64,000 nucleotides of DNA from an uncultured Flavobacteriaceae bacterium (lineage in GTDB: Bacteria; Bacteroidota; Bacteroidia; Flavobacteriales; Flavobacteriaceae), in contig CANKUU010000002.1 in assembly GCA_947486785.1 (NCBI GenBank), positions 62,001 to 126,000 on the forward strand. Direction: 5' to 3'. The translations under genes and the position numbers were made by a program. Each line of letters starts with the position of its first letter. Position 1 is the stretch's first letter. The notes beneath the pieces are model-generated. The model was not told the origin of the DNA. It saw only the letters and a program-made list of their open reading frames with translations, and ran no database searches. Of the stretch, positions 45,572-54,261 are shown in pieces.

Positions 45572-45612
45572 ACATCAATCAAAATCATCAATCAAAATTA
45601 TCAATCAAAATC
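45572..45612 (+). repeat. Three tandem ATCATCAATCAAA units in a 5' leader
   Basis: Three 13-bp units (one with an A-to-T variant, ATTATCAATCAAA) run straight into the ATG of the DUF5916 gene. The unit is nearly the same as that at 37541-37587, though the two genes that follow are unrelated. Confidence 0.75.
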
Positions 45613-48264
45613 ATGAAAACCTTTTTACTTACCGTTTGTGTTATTTTCATAACACAAACGGTACTTTTATCGCAAGATTCTACCGACGTTGTAGTGCAAC
45701 GGTCGTACACCACAAAATTTTTAGGCCAGCAAAAAGCTCCGACTATTGATGGATTGCTGAATGACCCAGCTTGGAACATTGTTGCATGGGAAAGTGATTT
45801 TATAGAGAGCCGACCCGACGAGAATACGGCACCAGATCATCAAACTAAATTTAAAATTATTTATGATCAAAAATTCTTATATGTTGGTATTAGGGCTTTT
45901 GATAGCGAACCCGAAAAAATAGAAATGCGCTTATCTAGGCGCGATGGCTTTAAAGGCGACTGGGTAGGTTTATTTATTGACAGCTACCATGACAAGCGCT
46001 CTGCTTTTGGCTTTATTACTACTGCTGCTGGGGTAAAAGCAGATCTTTTTTCATCGGAAAACGGTGCAAATGAAGATGAAAACTGGAATCCGATTTGGTA
46101 TACTAAATCGAATGCTGATGCTGAGGGGTATACGGTAGAAATGAAAATACCGCTTAGTCAATTAAAATTTGGAAAATCTGGAGATCAAGTATGGGGGCTT
46201 CAAGTGATGCGTCACTATTTTAGAAAAGAAGAGCGCTCTTTTTGGCAGCGAATAAAACAAGATACGCCCGGCTTTGTTAGCGAATTTGGCTTGCTAAAAG
46301 GTCTAATAAATTTAGAACCCCAAAAACAACTTGAAATACAGCCCTATACTGTTGCTAAACTAAAAACCTATGAAGCTGAAATAGATAATCCGTTTCGCGA
46401 TGGTAGCGATAGCGATATTAATGTAGGTCTTGATGCTAAAATAGGGGTAACTAACGACTTAACTTTAGATTTAACCGTAAACCCCGATTTTGGTCAAGTA
46501 GAAGCCGACCCATCGGCAATTGCTTTAGATGGCTTTCAAATATTTTTTCGTGAACAGCGTCCGTTTTTTGTAGAAAATAAGAACATATTCGATTATCAAT
46601 TGTCTAACTCAGAGGCAGGTAACACCTTTGGTTCTGACAACCTTTTCTACTCAAGACGCATTGGGCGAAGTCCGCAAGGATACCCAAATACCGAAGATGG
46701 TGCGTTTGTAGATCAACCTGAAAATACGCCAATTTTGGGCGCAGCAAAATTTAGTGGCAAAACCAAAGATGGCTGGTCTATTGGTGTTTTAGAAAGTGTT
46801 ACCGCAAAAAAATATGCTACTATCGCCACTAATAACCAGCGAAGAAGAGAGCTTGTAGAACCGCTTACCAATTATTTTGTAAGTCGGGTACAAAAAGATT
46901 TAAATGATAGTAACACCTTTATTGGCGGCATATTTACAGCAACCAGCCGCGATCAACTTACGCCCGAACTAAACTTTTTACATCACTCTGCTTTTACCGG
47001 TGGTTTTGATCTTAAACACCAATGGCATGAGCGTGATTGGTATGTTGGTGGCAATATAGTTTTTAGTCGTGTAAACGGTAGCAAAGAAGCAATTACAAAC
47101 ACACAACAATCAATTACCCATCTCTTTCAGCGCGAAGGTGCTAGTTATCTTTCTGTGGATGAAAATAGAACCTCATTAACCGGTACAGGTGGAAATTTAC
47201 AGCTCGGAAAAATAGGAAATGGTCATTGGAAATTTGAAACAGGTGCCACTTGGCGTTCACCAGAACTAGAGTTAAACGATGTTGGTTTTCAACGACAAGC
47301 AGATGATATACGACACTATACCTGGGTAGGCTATCAAACACTAAAACCAAACAATACCTTTAGAAGGGTGGGTATTAATTATAACCATTGGGCCGTTTGG
47401 GATTTTGGCGGCAACAACAATAGCATTCGCTTAAATGCTAATAGCTGGCAAAACTGGGACAATAACTGGTTTACCAATCTTGGATTTAATTATGAGCCGC
47501 TAAAATATTCAAATTTTGCACTTCGCGGAGGGCCAAGATTACGAATGGCACCAGAAATAGGCTTTTTTAATGGCTATAATACCGATAGAAGAAAAAAAGT
47601 ACGCTTTAGTGCTTTTCATAGAGGCAATAAAGGTTCTGATGATTCTTATAGCTCCTATTCGGTTGATTTTGGAGTTACCTATCAACCCATTAACGCACTA
47701 AGTGTTACTGTAAACCCGGCATACAGCATCAATAAAAACAAATTACAGTATATTGATAATATTGTTACTAATGATGATACTACCTACCTTAACGGTACTT
47801 TAGATCAGCGTACTTTAAGCCTGTCATTACGCCTAAATTATACCATTAACCCCAACCTTACCATACAATATTGGGGGCAACCTTTTATTTCTCGCGGGCG
47901 TTATACCGATTTTAAAGAAGTAATTAACCCTGTAGCGGCAAATTTTAACGATCGTATTTTATCGTATTCTGAGGCCCAAATATCTTTTGCTGATGAGGCC
48001 TATGCGATAGATAAAAATTTAAACGGAGTGGCCGATTTTAGTTTCAATAATCCTGATTTTTCATTTGTACAGTTTAGATCTAATCTTGTGGTACGGTGGG
48101 AATATATACCGGGTTCAGAAATATTTTTAGTCTGGTCGCAAGATTTAGCACAATCTGGAAACCCTAAAAATGACTTATTTAATGATTTAAGCGGTACTAT
48201 TTTTAACAATGAAAAACCTCAAAATATATTTTTAATTAAAGCCACCTATCGCTTTGTATTTTAA
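45613..48264 (+). CDS. DUF5916 outer-membrane protein with CBM9-like N-terminal domain
   Basis: 883 residues. A signal peptide ends at LLSQDS near residue 21. At about 38-215 a CBM9-like beta sandwich is recognisable (APTIDGLLNDPAWN, FKIIYDQKFLYVGIRAFDSEPE, YTVEMKIPLSQLKFG). The rest is a long beta-barrel-like DUF5916 region (NPDFGQVEADPSAIALDGFQ, FFREQRPFFVENKNIF are hallmark blocks) ending in KATYRFVF with a terminal aromatic. Function not established; often near proteases or nutrient genes. Expressed from its own leader with tandem repeats. Confidence 0.88.
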   Translation: MKTFLLTVCVIFITQTVLLSQDSTDVVVQRSYTTKFLGQQKAPTIDGLLNDPAWNIVAWESDFIESRPDENTAPDHQTKFKIIYDQKFLYVGIRAFDSEPEKIEMRLSRRDGFKGDWVGLFIDSYHDKRSAFGFITTAAGVKADLFSSENGANEDENWNPIWYTKSNADAEGYTVEMKIPLSQLKFGKSGDQVWGLQVMRHYFRKEERSFWQRIKQDTPGFVSEFGLLKGLINLEPQKQLEIQPYTVAKLKTYEAEIDNPFRDGSDSDINVGLDAKIGVTNDLTLDLTVNPDFGQVEADPSAIALDGFQIFFREQRPFFVENKNIFDYQLSNSEAGNTFGSDNLFYSRRIGRSPQGYPNTEDGAFVDQPENTPILGAAKFSGKTKDGWSIGVLESVTAKKYATIATNNQRRRELVEPLTNYFVSRVQKDLNDSNTFIGGIFTATSRDQLTPELNFLHHSAFTGGFDLKHQWHERDWYVGGNIVFSRVNGSKEAITNTQQSITHLFQREGASYLSVDENRTSLTGTGGNLQLGKIGNGHWKFETGATWRSPELELNDVGFQRQADDIRHYTWVGYQTLKPNNTFRRVGINYNHWAVWDFGGNNNSIRLNANSWQNWDNNWFTNLGFNYEPLKYSNFALRGGPRLRMAPEIGFFNGYNTDRRKKVRFSAFHRGNKGSDDSYSSYSVDFGVTYQPINALSVTVNPAYSINKNKLQYIDNIVTNDDTTYLNGTLDQRTLSLSLRLNYTINPNLTIQYWGQPFISRGRYTDFKEVINPVAANFNDRILSYSEAQISFADEAYAIDKNLNGVADFSFNNPDFSFVQFRSNLVVRWEYIPGSEIFLVWSQDLAQSGNPKNDLFNDLSGTIFNNEKPQNIFLIKATYRFVF

Positions 48265-48412
48265 TTTTAAAATAGGGGGTAACAAAACACGAACACCCTA
48301 AGGTTTGGCCGAGTTGCCTACTTTGTAGCTTTAGGCCCTATATAACCAACAGCTTATAACTGGCGGCCAAAAAGTGAACAGCAGCAATCGTAAAAATGAA
48401 TTCTATTTCGTT

Positions 48413-49471
48413 TTAACTAAGCGCTTCTTTCTCAAAAACATGTAAATTGTGTTTAACATCTTTTATATATAATTTATTACCTGCCATTTTTGGTGGGTGG
48501 TTAATATTTAAGCGATTTCCTTTTTTCACTTCTTCGTCTGATATTACGCAATGTAACCACACGGTTTTGCGTAATTTATAATCATAAATACCTGCCCAAC
48601 GTATTTGAGATTCGCCTTGTTTTACCCCTAAATAAGTGAAATAATCACCTTGTAAAAGGGTTTGCCTTATGCCGAATTGGCCTATGCCATTTGGCTCTAA
48701 CTCTTTGTATTGGTAGCTTTCATCAACGGAAAGTGTTTTTGTGTTTATTTTATAATAATGAAAACTACTCATACAATGTATATGTGAATCATTTGGGTTT
48801 AGATATACCCAGCCCAGCCCGTGAGTGCATTCATACCCGTGTATTTGTTCTTCTTCACTTCTAGTAAACACTTTTGTTAATTCGCCTGTGTTGATATTTA
48901 TTGCCACTAAGCGCCCTCCATCGGTCGTTAGCCATACATTACCGTGCGCGACACCTATTATTTTCTCTAAAGTATCAGGGGTGTTGGCATCCCAATATAC
49001 GGGGGCTAATTGCGAAAAGGCAAACTGCCACAAGGGGGTGCCGGTTTCCGATACTCGTGATATTGATATTTTGGGGAAGGGATGGGTTAAAAATAAACCG
49101 TTGTGGATGAAAATTTTTTTATTGATTGGTTGGGTAAAAAGATTTTCTTTTTTAATGTGGTCGTATAGGTTGTAATCCTTGATATATTTTCCATTCTCTT
49201 TTTTTAATAACCTGGTTACTACATATCTTCCCTCTATACCTATTGCATTTTTTATGAGTTCAGGTTTTTTATCTAATATAGCACCTTGTCCAGAAGAATC
49301 CCACAAAAATAATTTTCCTTGCAAATTCATAGGGTAACAAGTGCTGTTGAAAAAGGACGGTATTTCTTTCCCTTCAATAAATATTTGACCATTCGTAGTA
49401 GTATAGGATAAATCATCATTGATTATTGTAAAACTAAATACGTTATTTATAGTGTTTATTCTTTTGTACAT
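48413..49471 (-). CDS. Hypothetical protein, probable beta-propeller (PQQ/WD40-like)
   Basis: 352 residues, no signal peptide, no cysteine motif. Several repeat-like blades can be seen (GQIFIEGKEIPSF, NVWLTTDGGRLVAININTGELTKVF, HCMSSFHYYKINTKTLSVDE, NKLYIKDVKHNLHVFEK), the pattern of PQQ-like or WD40-like propellers. I do not recognise the family. It is 1 bp downstream of a short orphan ORF and near gene remnants, the kind of neighbourhood seen around immunity genes of decayed polymorphic toxin loci, but there is no direct evidence for that. Confidence 0.55.
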   Translation of the reverse strand: MYKRINTINNVFSFTIINDDLSYTTTNGQIFIEGKEIPSFFNSTCYPMNLQGKLFLWDSSGQGAILDKKPELIKNAIGIEGRYVVTRLLKKENGKYIKDYNLYDHIKKENLFTQPINKKIFIHNGLFLTHPFPKISISRVSETGTPLWQFAFSQLAPVYWDANTPDTLEKIIGVAHGNVWLTTDGGRLVAININTGELTKVFTRSEEEQIHGYECTHGLGWVYLNPNDSHIHCMSSFHYYKINTKTLSVDESYQYKELEPNGIGQFGIRQTLLQGDYFTYLGVKQGESQIRWAGIYDYKLRKTVWLHCVISDEEVKKGNRLNINHPPKMAGNKLYIKDVKHNLHVFEKEALS

Positions 49472-49472
49472 C

Positions 49473-49688
49473 TTACTGTGAAAGTTTTAAAATATTCATG
49501 ATTGGGTTTTGAAGTAAATCGCCATTTTTACATAATGTTTCTAATTCAAAATAATCTTCTATCTTCGAATCAATAAACAATTGTCTATTCGCATTAAAAA
49601 CCCCTTCCGGATCTCTCCCAATAGCCGTTTGCACCACCAAGTTAACGACTTCTCCAATTTTTAGAATCATAGTAACGAGGTATTTCAT
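49473..49688 (-). CDS. Short hypothetical ORF, possibly a truncated gene
   Basis: 71 residues (hydrophobic first third, then ELETLCKNGDLLQNPI). It ends 1 bp before the propeller-like gene, suggesting coupling. No family recognised. Because the region upstream (49793-50099) is clearly decayed, this may be the C-terminal remainder or a small intact partner of its neighbour. Confidence 0.45.
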   Translation of the reverse strand: MKYLVTMILKIGEVVNLVVQTAIGRDPEGVFNANRQLFIDSKIEDYFELETLCKNGDLLQNPIMNILKLSQ

Positions 49689-49792
49689 TCAGCTCTCCAA
49701 AAACATTGGAAGCAAATCTCCTTATTTTGAACCCTGTTGTATTTATATTGCTGTAATCGATTCACTACCAAAATACTTGTTTCTATTTATCA

Positions 49793-50099
49793 TTAATGCT
49801 TCAAAAGTTCTACTACCCTAGTAGCGCTTGCCCTTTGTTTTCTCATTTGTTTAAGAAAATCATTAAACCCAGCTGTATTTTTTAAATGCACAACGAAGCT
49901 ATCTAAACCATCCAATACTTCATACATCTGTTCTAATGTTAACACAAGCTTTGATTCTTGCTCTAGCTTCTGCCCCTCAATTCTCGATATAGTCTAATAT
50001 GTTTAAAGGCCAATGTGCATTAGGCATCACTTATCTCACTGCTATAAAGATGTTAATGGCATTAGCCCTTTGATTTCTCGCTAAACCTGTACCCCTTTT
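49793..50099 (-). pseudogene. Decayed gene remnants, at least two reading-frame pieces
   Basis: Minus strand. Piece 1 (49793-49993) has 66 open codons ending at TAA, with EGQKLEQESKLVLTLEQMYE and the end RKQRASATRVVELLKH. Just upstream another frame gives MPNAHWPLNILDYIE, so one frameshift separates them. Piece 2 ends at 50031 with TGLARNQRANAINIFIAVR. Both C-terminal ends share R-[KN]-Q-R-A-[SN]-A, which suggests tandem paralogues. No start is left for either. Family unrecognised. Confidence 0.5.
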
Positions 50100-50158
50100 T
50101 CAAGGATCAATCAAATCAGGTTTCTTACCTAATAATTTTACTATATAAACAGTAGATC

Positions 50159-50559
50159 ACCCCTAACATTAACCCAAGAGGGCTACACTATATTTCTTAT
50201 AAAAGACCAAAGTAAAAGCACCCAAGCTATGACCAAAATTATACCTCCTAAAGGGGTAATAGGACCTAAAAACCGCATTTTCTTGCCGCTAGACGCACTT
50301 AAAGTTAAGCCATAAATACTAAAGGAGAAAAGAAACGTGCCAAATACAAAGCAGTACATCATATACTGCTCTAAAACCGTACTAAAATTTAAATTAAAAC
50401 CAAGAACTAGTAGCACAAGCGCATGATACATTTGGTATTTTACCCCCGTTTCAAAGCTATTTAATTGCTCTTGAGAAAAAGACTTTTTTAACACGTGCGC
50501 ACCGAAAGCACCAAAAATTACGGCCAAAGCACCGTAGAGCGCACCCATGCATTGTGCGA
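50159..50559. repeat. 401-bp direct repeat, copy 1 (contains DUF423 gene)
   Basis: Identical to 57669-58069 except for 5 single-base differences, no indels. The two copies are direct and 7510 bp apart, flanking the second SusCD operon. Both outer junctions are sharp: sequences differ from the first base beyond the repeat on each side. Confidence 0.95.
50183..50548 (-). CDS. DUF423 membrane protein, copy 1 (5'-shortened)
   Basis: 121 residues, a small protein with about four hydrophobic spans: GALYGALAVIFGAFGAHVLKK at the N-terminus is the DUF423 signature (YgdD family, function unknown). Compared with the copy at 57693-58079 it has 2 residue differences and lacks the first 7 codons, because the repeat ends 11 bp upstream of its ATG and the native start is lost. 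Likely still translatable from the internal ATG, but the promoter is gone. Confidence 0.85.
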   Translation of the reverse strand: MGALYGALAVIFGAFGAHVLKKSFSQEQLNSFETGVKYQMYHALVLLVLGFNLNFSTVLEQYMMYCFVFGTFLFSFSIYGLTLSASSGKKMRFLGPITPLGGIILVIAWVLLLWSFIRNIV

Positions 50560-50842
50560 GAAGAACCCTATTTTTTGTTTAAAAAATTTGGAACATCGAA
50601 AGTTATTGTATCGTTTCGCAAAAAAAGAAATAACTTTTTTAATCCTATATCATCATCTTAATCTCACTCATTCTACTCTTTTTTCCCAAAAAAAACCTTC
50701 TTGTGATACAGATTTTAACAAAAAAAGTAGTAGTTTCAATAAAAATTAAGCTTTTATTAACATAATAAACAAAACATGAAGAAAAACAACCCTTAATCTA
50801 ATAAACGAAATTAAACTCAATCAAAACTTATACTCGCAACGT

Positions 50843-53800
50843 ATGAAAAAAAACTCAAAATACGGGGTATCCATTTCAGCTGTCCCGCAAGTCGATCTCA
50901 AAACTATATTATTAGTCTTCACGGCACTCCTCTTTCTAAATCAGGGGTTTGCATTTTCAACATTAAAAAATTCACTTACCACAATTAAATCAGTTTATCA
51001 AACTACTATTTCGGGTACCGTAATCGATGAGGATGGTATTCCTCTGGCTGGTGCCACCATAGTAGAAGTAGGAACAACGAATGGCGTATCAACCGATTTC
51101 GATGGAAATTATTACATCACATCCACTAGCGATTCGCCTTCGCTCGAATTCTCATACATAGGGTATGCTTCACAAACAATAGCAGTAAATGGCCGAACTA
51201 CCATAAACATTACCATGGCAGAAAATGCTAGTGAACTTGATGAAGTTGTAGTTACTGCCCTAGGAATTAAAAAAGAATCAAAGGCATTAGGCTATTCTGT
51301 TACAAAAGTAGATACAGAGCGTATTCTAGCAAGTGGCGCACCAGTAAATGCGGTACAATCTTTATATGGTACGGCAGCCGGAGTGCAAGTAGCCTCTACT
51401 GCTTCAGGTCCTTCTGGGGGTTTTAAAATTAATATTCGTAATGCTATTTCTTTTGACGAAAACTCAACTACCCGACCCTTAATTGTTGTTGACGGAATTC
51501 CCATTTTTGATGAGAATTCTAAAGTTACGTACAACGACAGAAACGGAAGAGACAATGGTACTGGAATTAATGATATTAACCCAGGTGATATTGCTTCAAT
51601 GGAAATATTAAAAGGAGCTAAAGCATCTGTTCTTTATGGAAGCGAAGGAGCTAACGGTGTAATATTAATTACTACAAAAAGCGGATCAAGAAGTAAAGGT
51701 TTAGGAATTTCCGCCTCATTAACCACCTCACTTGAACAAGCTGCCTTTACCGCGGACATACAAGACCAATATGGCTCTGGGCGTAGCCCAAGCATCTCTG
51801 CCAATGATGACCAAGGCTATTTTATTAATGATGCGGGTGAACGTGCATTAGATGTTTCAGGAACGGCTTTTGGTCCAAAATTTGACCCCAACGTTCAACT
51901 ACGCTGGTGGGACGGATCGTTACGACCTTGGCAGGCCACTCGTAGAGATGTATACGATCAGCTATTCAAGACAGGTTTTCAACAAACGGCCAATGTAGCA
52001 GTAAGTTCTGGAGGCGAAAGAGGTTCTGTTCGTTTTGGATATACTAATATGAACTACAATCCTATTATCAGAGGAGCTAAATACACCAAAAACACCTTTA
52101 GCATTAATGCTTCTTATGATTTAAACGATTATATTTCTGTGAAATATGTAAGCAATTATTTTTTATCTAATAATCTTAATTCGGCCTACGCTGGGTCTTT
52201 TGATTCACAAGGATCAAGAACAGGTTTAGGAGCGTATTCAAGAGACATTGATGTAGACCTTTTGCGAAGTGTTTTGGTAACCGAAAATGGATATAACTAT
52301 TTTCAAAATGAAGATCGAAGAAGAGATTTTATTTCGGCTGGTAGAGGGGCCATAGTAGGCTCTCTTTGGGACTGGACACAAAACGAATCTGATTTTGATA
52401 GAATTCACGGCATTCAGTCTTTAACTTTTAATTTAAAATTTAGCGATATTTTTAGTGCCACTTTAGTTGGTGGTATAGACAATACAACAGAAAGAAATGT
52501 TTTTAAAGGAAAATTACAAGACCCTAGCTTAATAGGACCAAATAGCGGTTCTGTTTTCAGGGATGAAAATCGTATTATACGAAGAAGTTATACACAAGCA
52601 ACTTTTAATTTTGATACCAATTTCAAAGATTTGGGTTTTTCTGGTTTCGCAGGTGCTGTATATAGAGATAATCGATTTGAGGTTAAAGGCGCTGAAAAAA
52701 TTGGAGGTTTTGTTATACCTAACTTCTTTTCGTTTTCTAATCTTCCTTCTGGCGTTAACCCTACAGCAATTGTAGATAATGGTAGAGATGTACTTTATGG
52801 TCTAATGGGCTCTATGCAACTTGATTGGAAGGGGCAAGTTTATATTGAAGCTCAGGCACGCCAAGATTGGTCATCCATTTTACCTCCTAATAACAATACT
52901 TATTTCTACCCTGGGGTAAGTGCCACTTGGATTGCTTCTAGCTCATTAAACTTACCAAAAGCCGTAAAATTCTTAAAACTAAGAACTTCTTGGGCTGATG
53001 TAGGTAGACCAGGACCACTCTATTTTAGTAACGTAAATTTAGGCGTTTCACAATCTGGAAACGGTTTTATTCTTTCGCCTCCTGATGATCTTCCTCCGAT
53101 TGACGCTGAATTTGTTCCTAATTTAAAGCCAGAACGTAAACGCGAATTTGAAGTAGGACTAGAAGGCTATTTCTTTGAAAATCAAAGACTAGGAATAGAT
53201 TTATCTGTATATCATGCAAATACCTATGATCAGATTATGAAAATTACAGCTCCTCCAGGACTTGGTGTTCGAAATGTGCGAATTAATGCAGGAGATGTAG
53301 CAAATACAGGTTGGGAATTAGCATTAAAAACTAAGCCTATTTTTAGCGAAGATTTTCAATGGAATCTAAACATGACCTTTGCCTCAAGCAAAACCAAAGT
53401 AATAAGGCTTGATGACGAACTTACTTCACTTTCCCTGTTTAGTGGTAACGGACTTAATGTAGTAGCTGAAGTAGGAGGAGAATACGGTCAAATTATACAG
53501 CAACAAGGTTGGCAAAACTATATCAATCCATCCGATGATAACGACCCTAACAATGGTAAGCGAATTGTTGATCGAAATGGGCAACGATATAGCTACTCAA
53601 GGCAAAGCAATAAATTGGTTGGAAAACTTTTACCCGATCTTACTGGAGGTATCTTCAACAAGTTCAACTATAAAAATTTCAGTTTAACCGCTAATATTGA
53701 CTATTCGTTTGGAGCAACCTTTATCAATGAAGCCGAGGCCTATTTGTTGGCATCTGGTACTTTAAAAGAGAGCTTACAGTATAGAGACGCTGCAAATGGC

Positions 53801-54244
53801 GGTTTGCCATACCACTTAAATGATGAGGGTGCTAAAATTGCAGGTGCCAATCCAAACAACGGAGCAACTTTTAATGACGGCGTATTATTAGATGGAGTAT
53901 ATGCTGATGGAACGCCGAATACGCAAATTTCTTCCGCACAAGACTATTATTCAGCTTCGTATTTTTCAAATGGCTTTTTTCCCGAAGATCGTCTGTTCAA
54001 AAGTGATTATGTAGCGTTACGAAATGTATCTATAGATTATAGAATTCCTGAATTTTCAAAACAAATAGGATTGCACGATATCGTGGTTTCCTTATTTGCA
54101 AACAATCTTGCATACCTTTATAAAGCTGCCCCTAATACCATTCCTGAATCGGCAAACGGTACAGGATGGTCTGATGGCGCTTTCGGTTCAACCGCTTTGC
54201 CTTCTCAAAGATCTTTTGGTCTGTCGGTAAAAGCCAAATTATAA
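50843..54244 (+). CDS. SusC/RagA family TonB-dependent outer-membrane transporter
   Basis: 1133 residues. An unusually long N-terminus (about 55 residues, hydrophobic stretch TILLVFTALLFLNQGFAFS) precedes the carboxypeptidase-like domain (ISGTVIDEDGIPLAGATIVE, TDFDGNYYI). VVVTALGIKKESKALGYSV leads into the plug (RPLIVVDGIPIFDE, LKGAKASVLYGSEGANGVILITTKSG) and the barrel ends SFGLSVKAKL. With the SusD-like lipoprotein 17 bp downstream it forms a complete importer. It lies inside the DUF423-flanked insertion. No enzyme genes accompany it, so the substrate cannot be guessed. Confidence 0.94.
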   Translation: MKKNSKYGVSISAVPQVDLKTILLVFTALLFLNQGFAFSTLKNSLTTIKSVYQTTISGTVIDEDGIPLAGATIVEVGTTNGVSTDFDGNYYITSTSDSPSLEFSYIGYASQTIAVNGRTTINITMAENASELDEVVVTALGIKKESKALGYSVTKVDTERILASGAPVNAVQSLYGTAAGVQVASTASGPSGGFKINIRNAISFDENSTTRPLIVVDGIPIFDENSKVTYNDRNGRDNGTGINDINPGDIASMEILKGAKASVLYGSEGANGVILITTKSGSRSKGLGISASLTTSLEQAAFTADIQDQYGSGRSPSISANDDQGYFINDAGERALDVSGTAFGPKFDPNVQLRWWDGSLRPWQATRRDVYDQLFKTGFQQTANVAVSSGGERGSVRFGYTNMNYNPIIRGAKYTKNTFSINASYDLNDYISVKYVSNYFLSNNLNSAYAGSFDSQGSRTGLGAYSRDIDVDLLRSVLVTENGYNYFQNEDRRRDFISAGRGAIVGSLWDWTQNESDFDRIHGIQSLTFNLKFSDIFSATLVGGIDNTTERNVFKGKLQDPSLIGPNSGSVFRDENRIIRRSYTQATFNFDTNFKDLGFSGFAGAVYRDNRFEVKGAEKIGGFVIPNFFSFSNLPSGVNPTAIVDNGRDVLYGLMGSMQLDWKGQVYIEAQARQDWSSILPPNNNTYFYPGVSATWIASSSLNLPKAVKFLKLRTSWADVGRPGPLYFSNVNLGVSQSGNGFILSPPDDLPPIDAEFVPNLKPERKREFEVGLEGYFFENQRLGIDLSVYHANTYDQIMKITAPPGLGVRNVRINAGDVANTGWELALKTKPIFSEDFQWNLNMTFASSKTKVIRLDDELTSLSLFSGNGLNVVAEVGGEYGQIIQQQGWQNYINPSDDNDPNNGKRIVDRNGQRYSYSRQSNKLVGKLLPDLTGGIFNKFNYKNFSLTANIDYSFGATFINEAEAYLLASGTLKESLQYRDAANGGLPYHLNDEGAKIAGANPNNGATFNDGVLLDGVYADGTPNTQISSAQDYYSASYFSNGFFPEDRLFKSDYVALRNVSIDYRIPEFSKQIGLHDIVVSLFANNLAYLYKAAPNTIPESANGTGWSDGAFGSTALPSQRSFGLSVKAKL

Positions 54245-54261
54245 TTTTAAAAAATAGTACT

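Noticed and set aside
50495-50749. 84-codon plus-strand frame across the DUF423 repeat edge
   Set aside because: It starts antisense in DUF423 and crosses the repeat junction; no motif.
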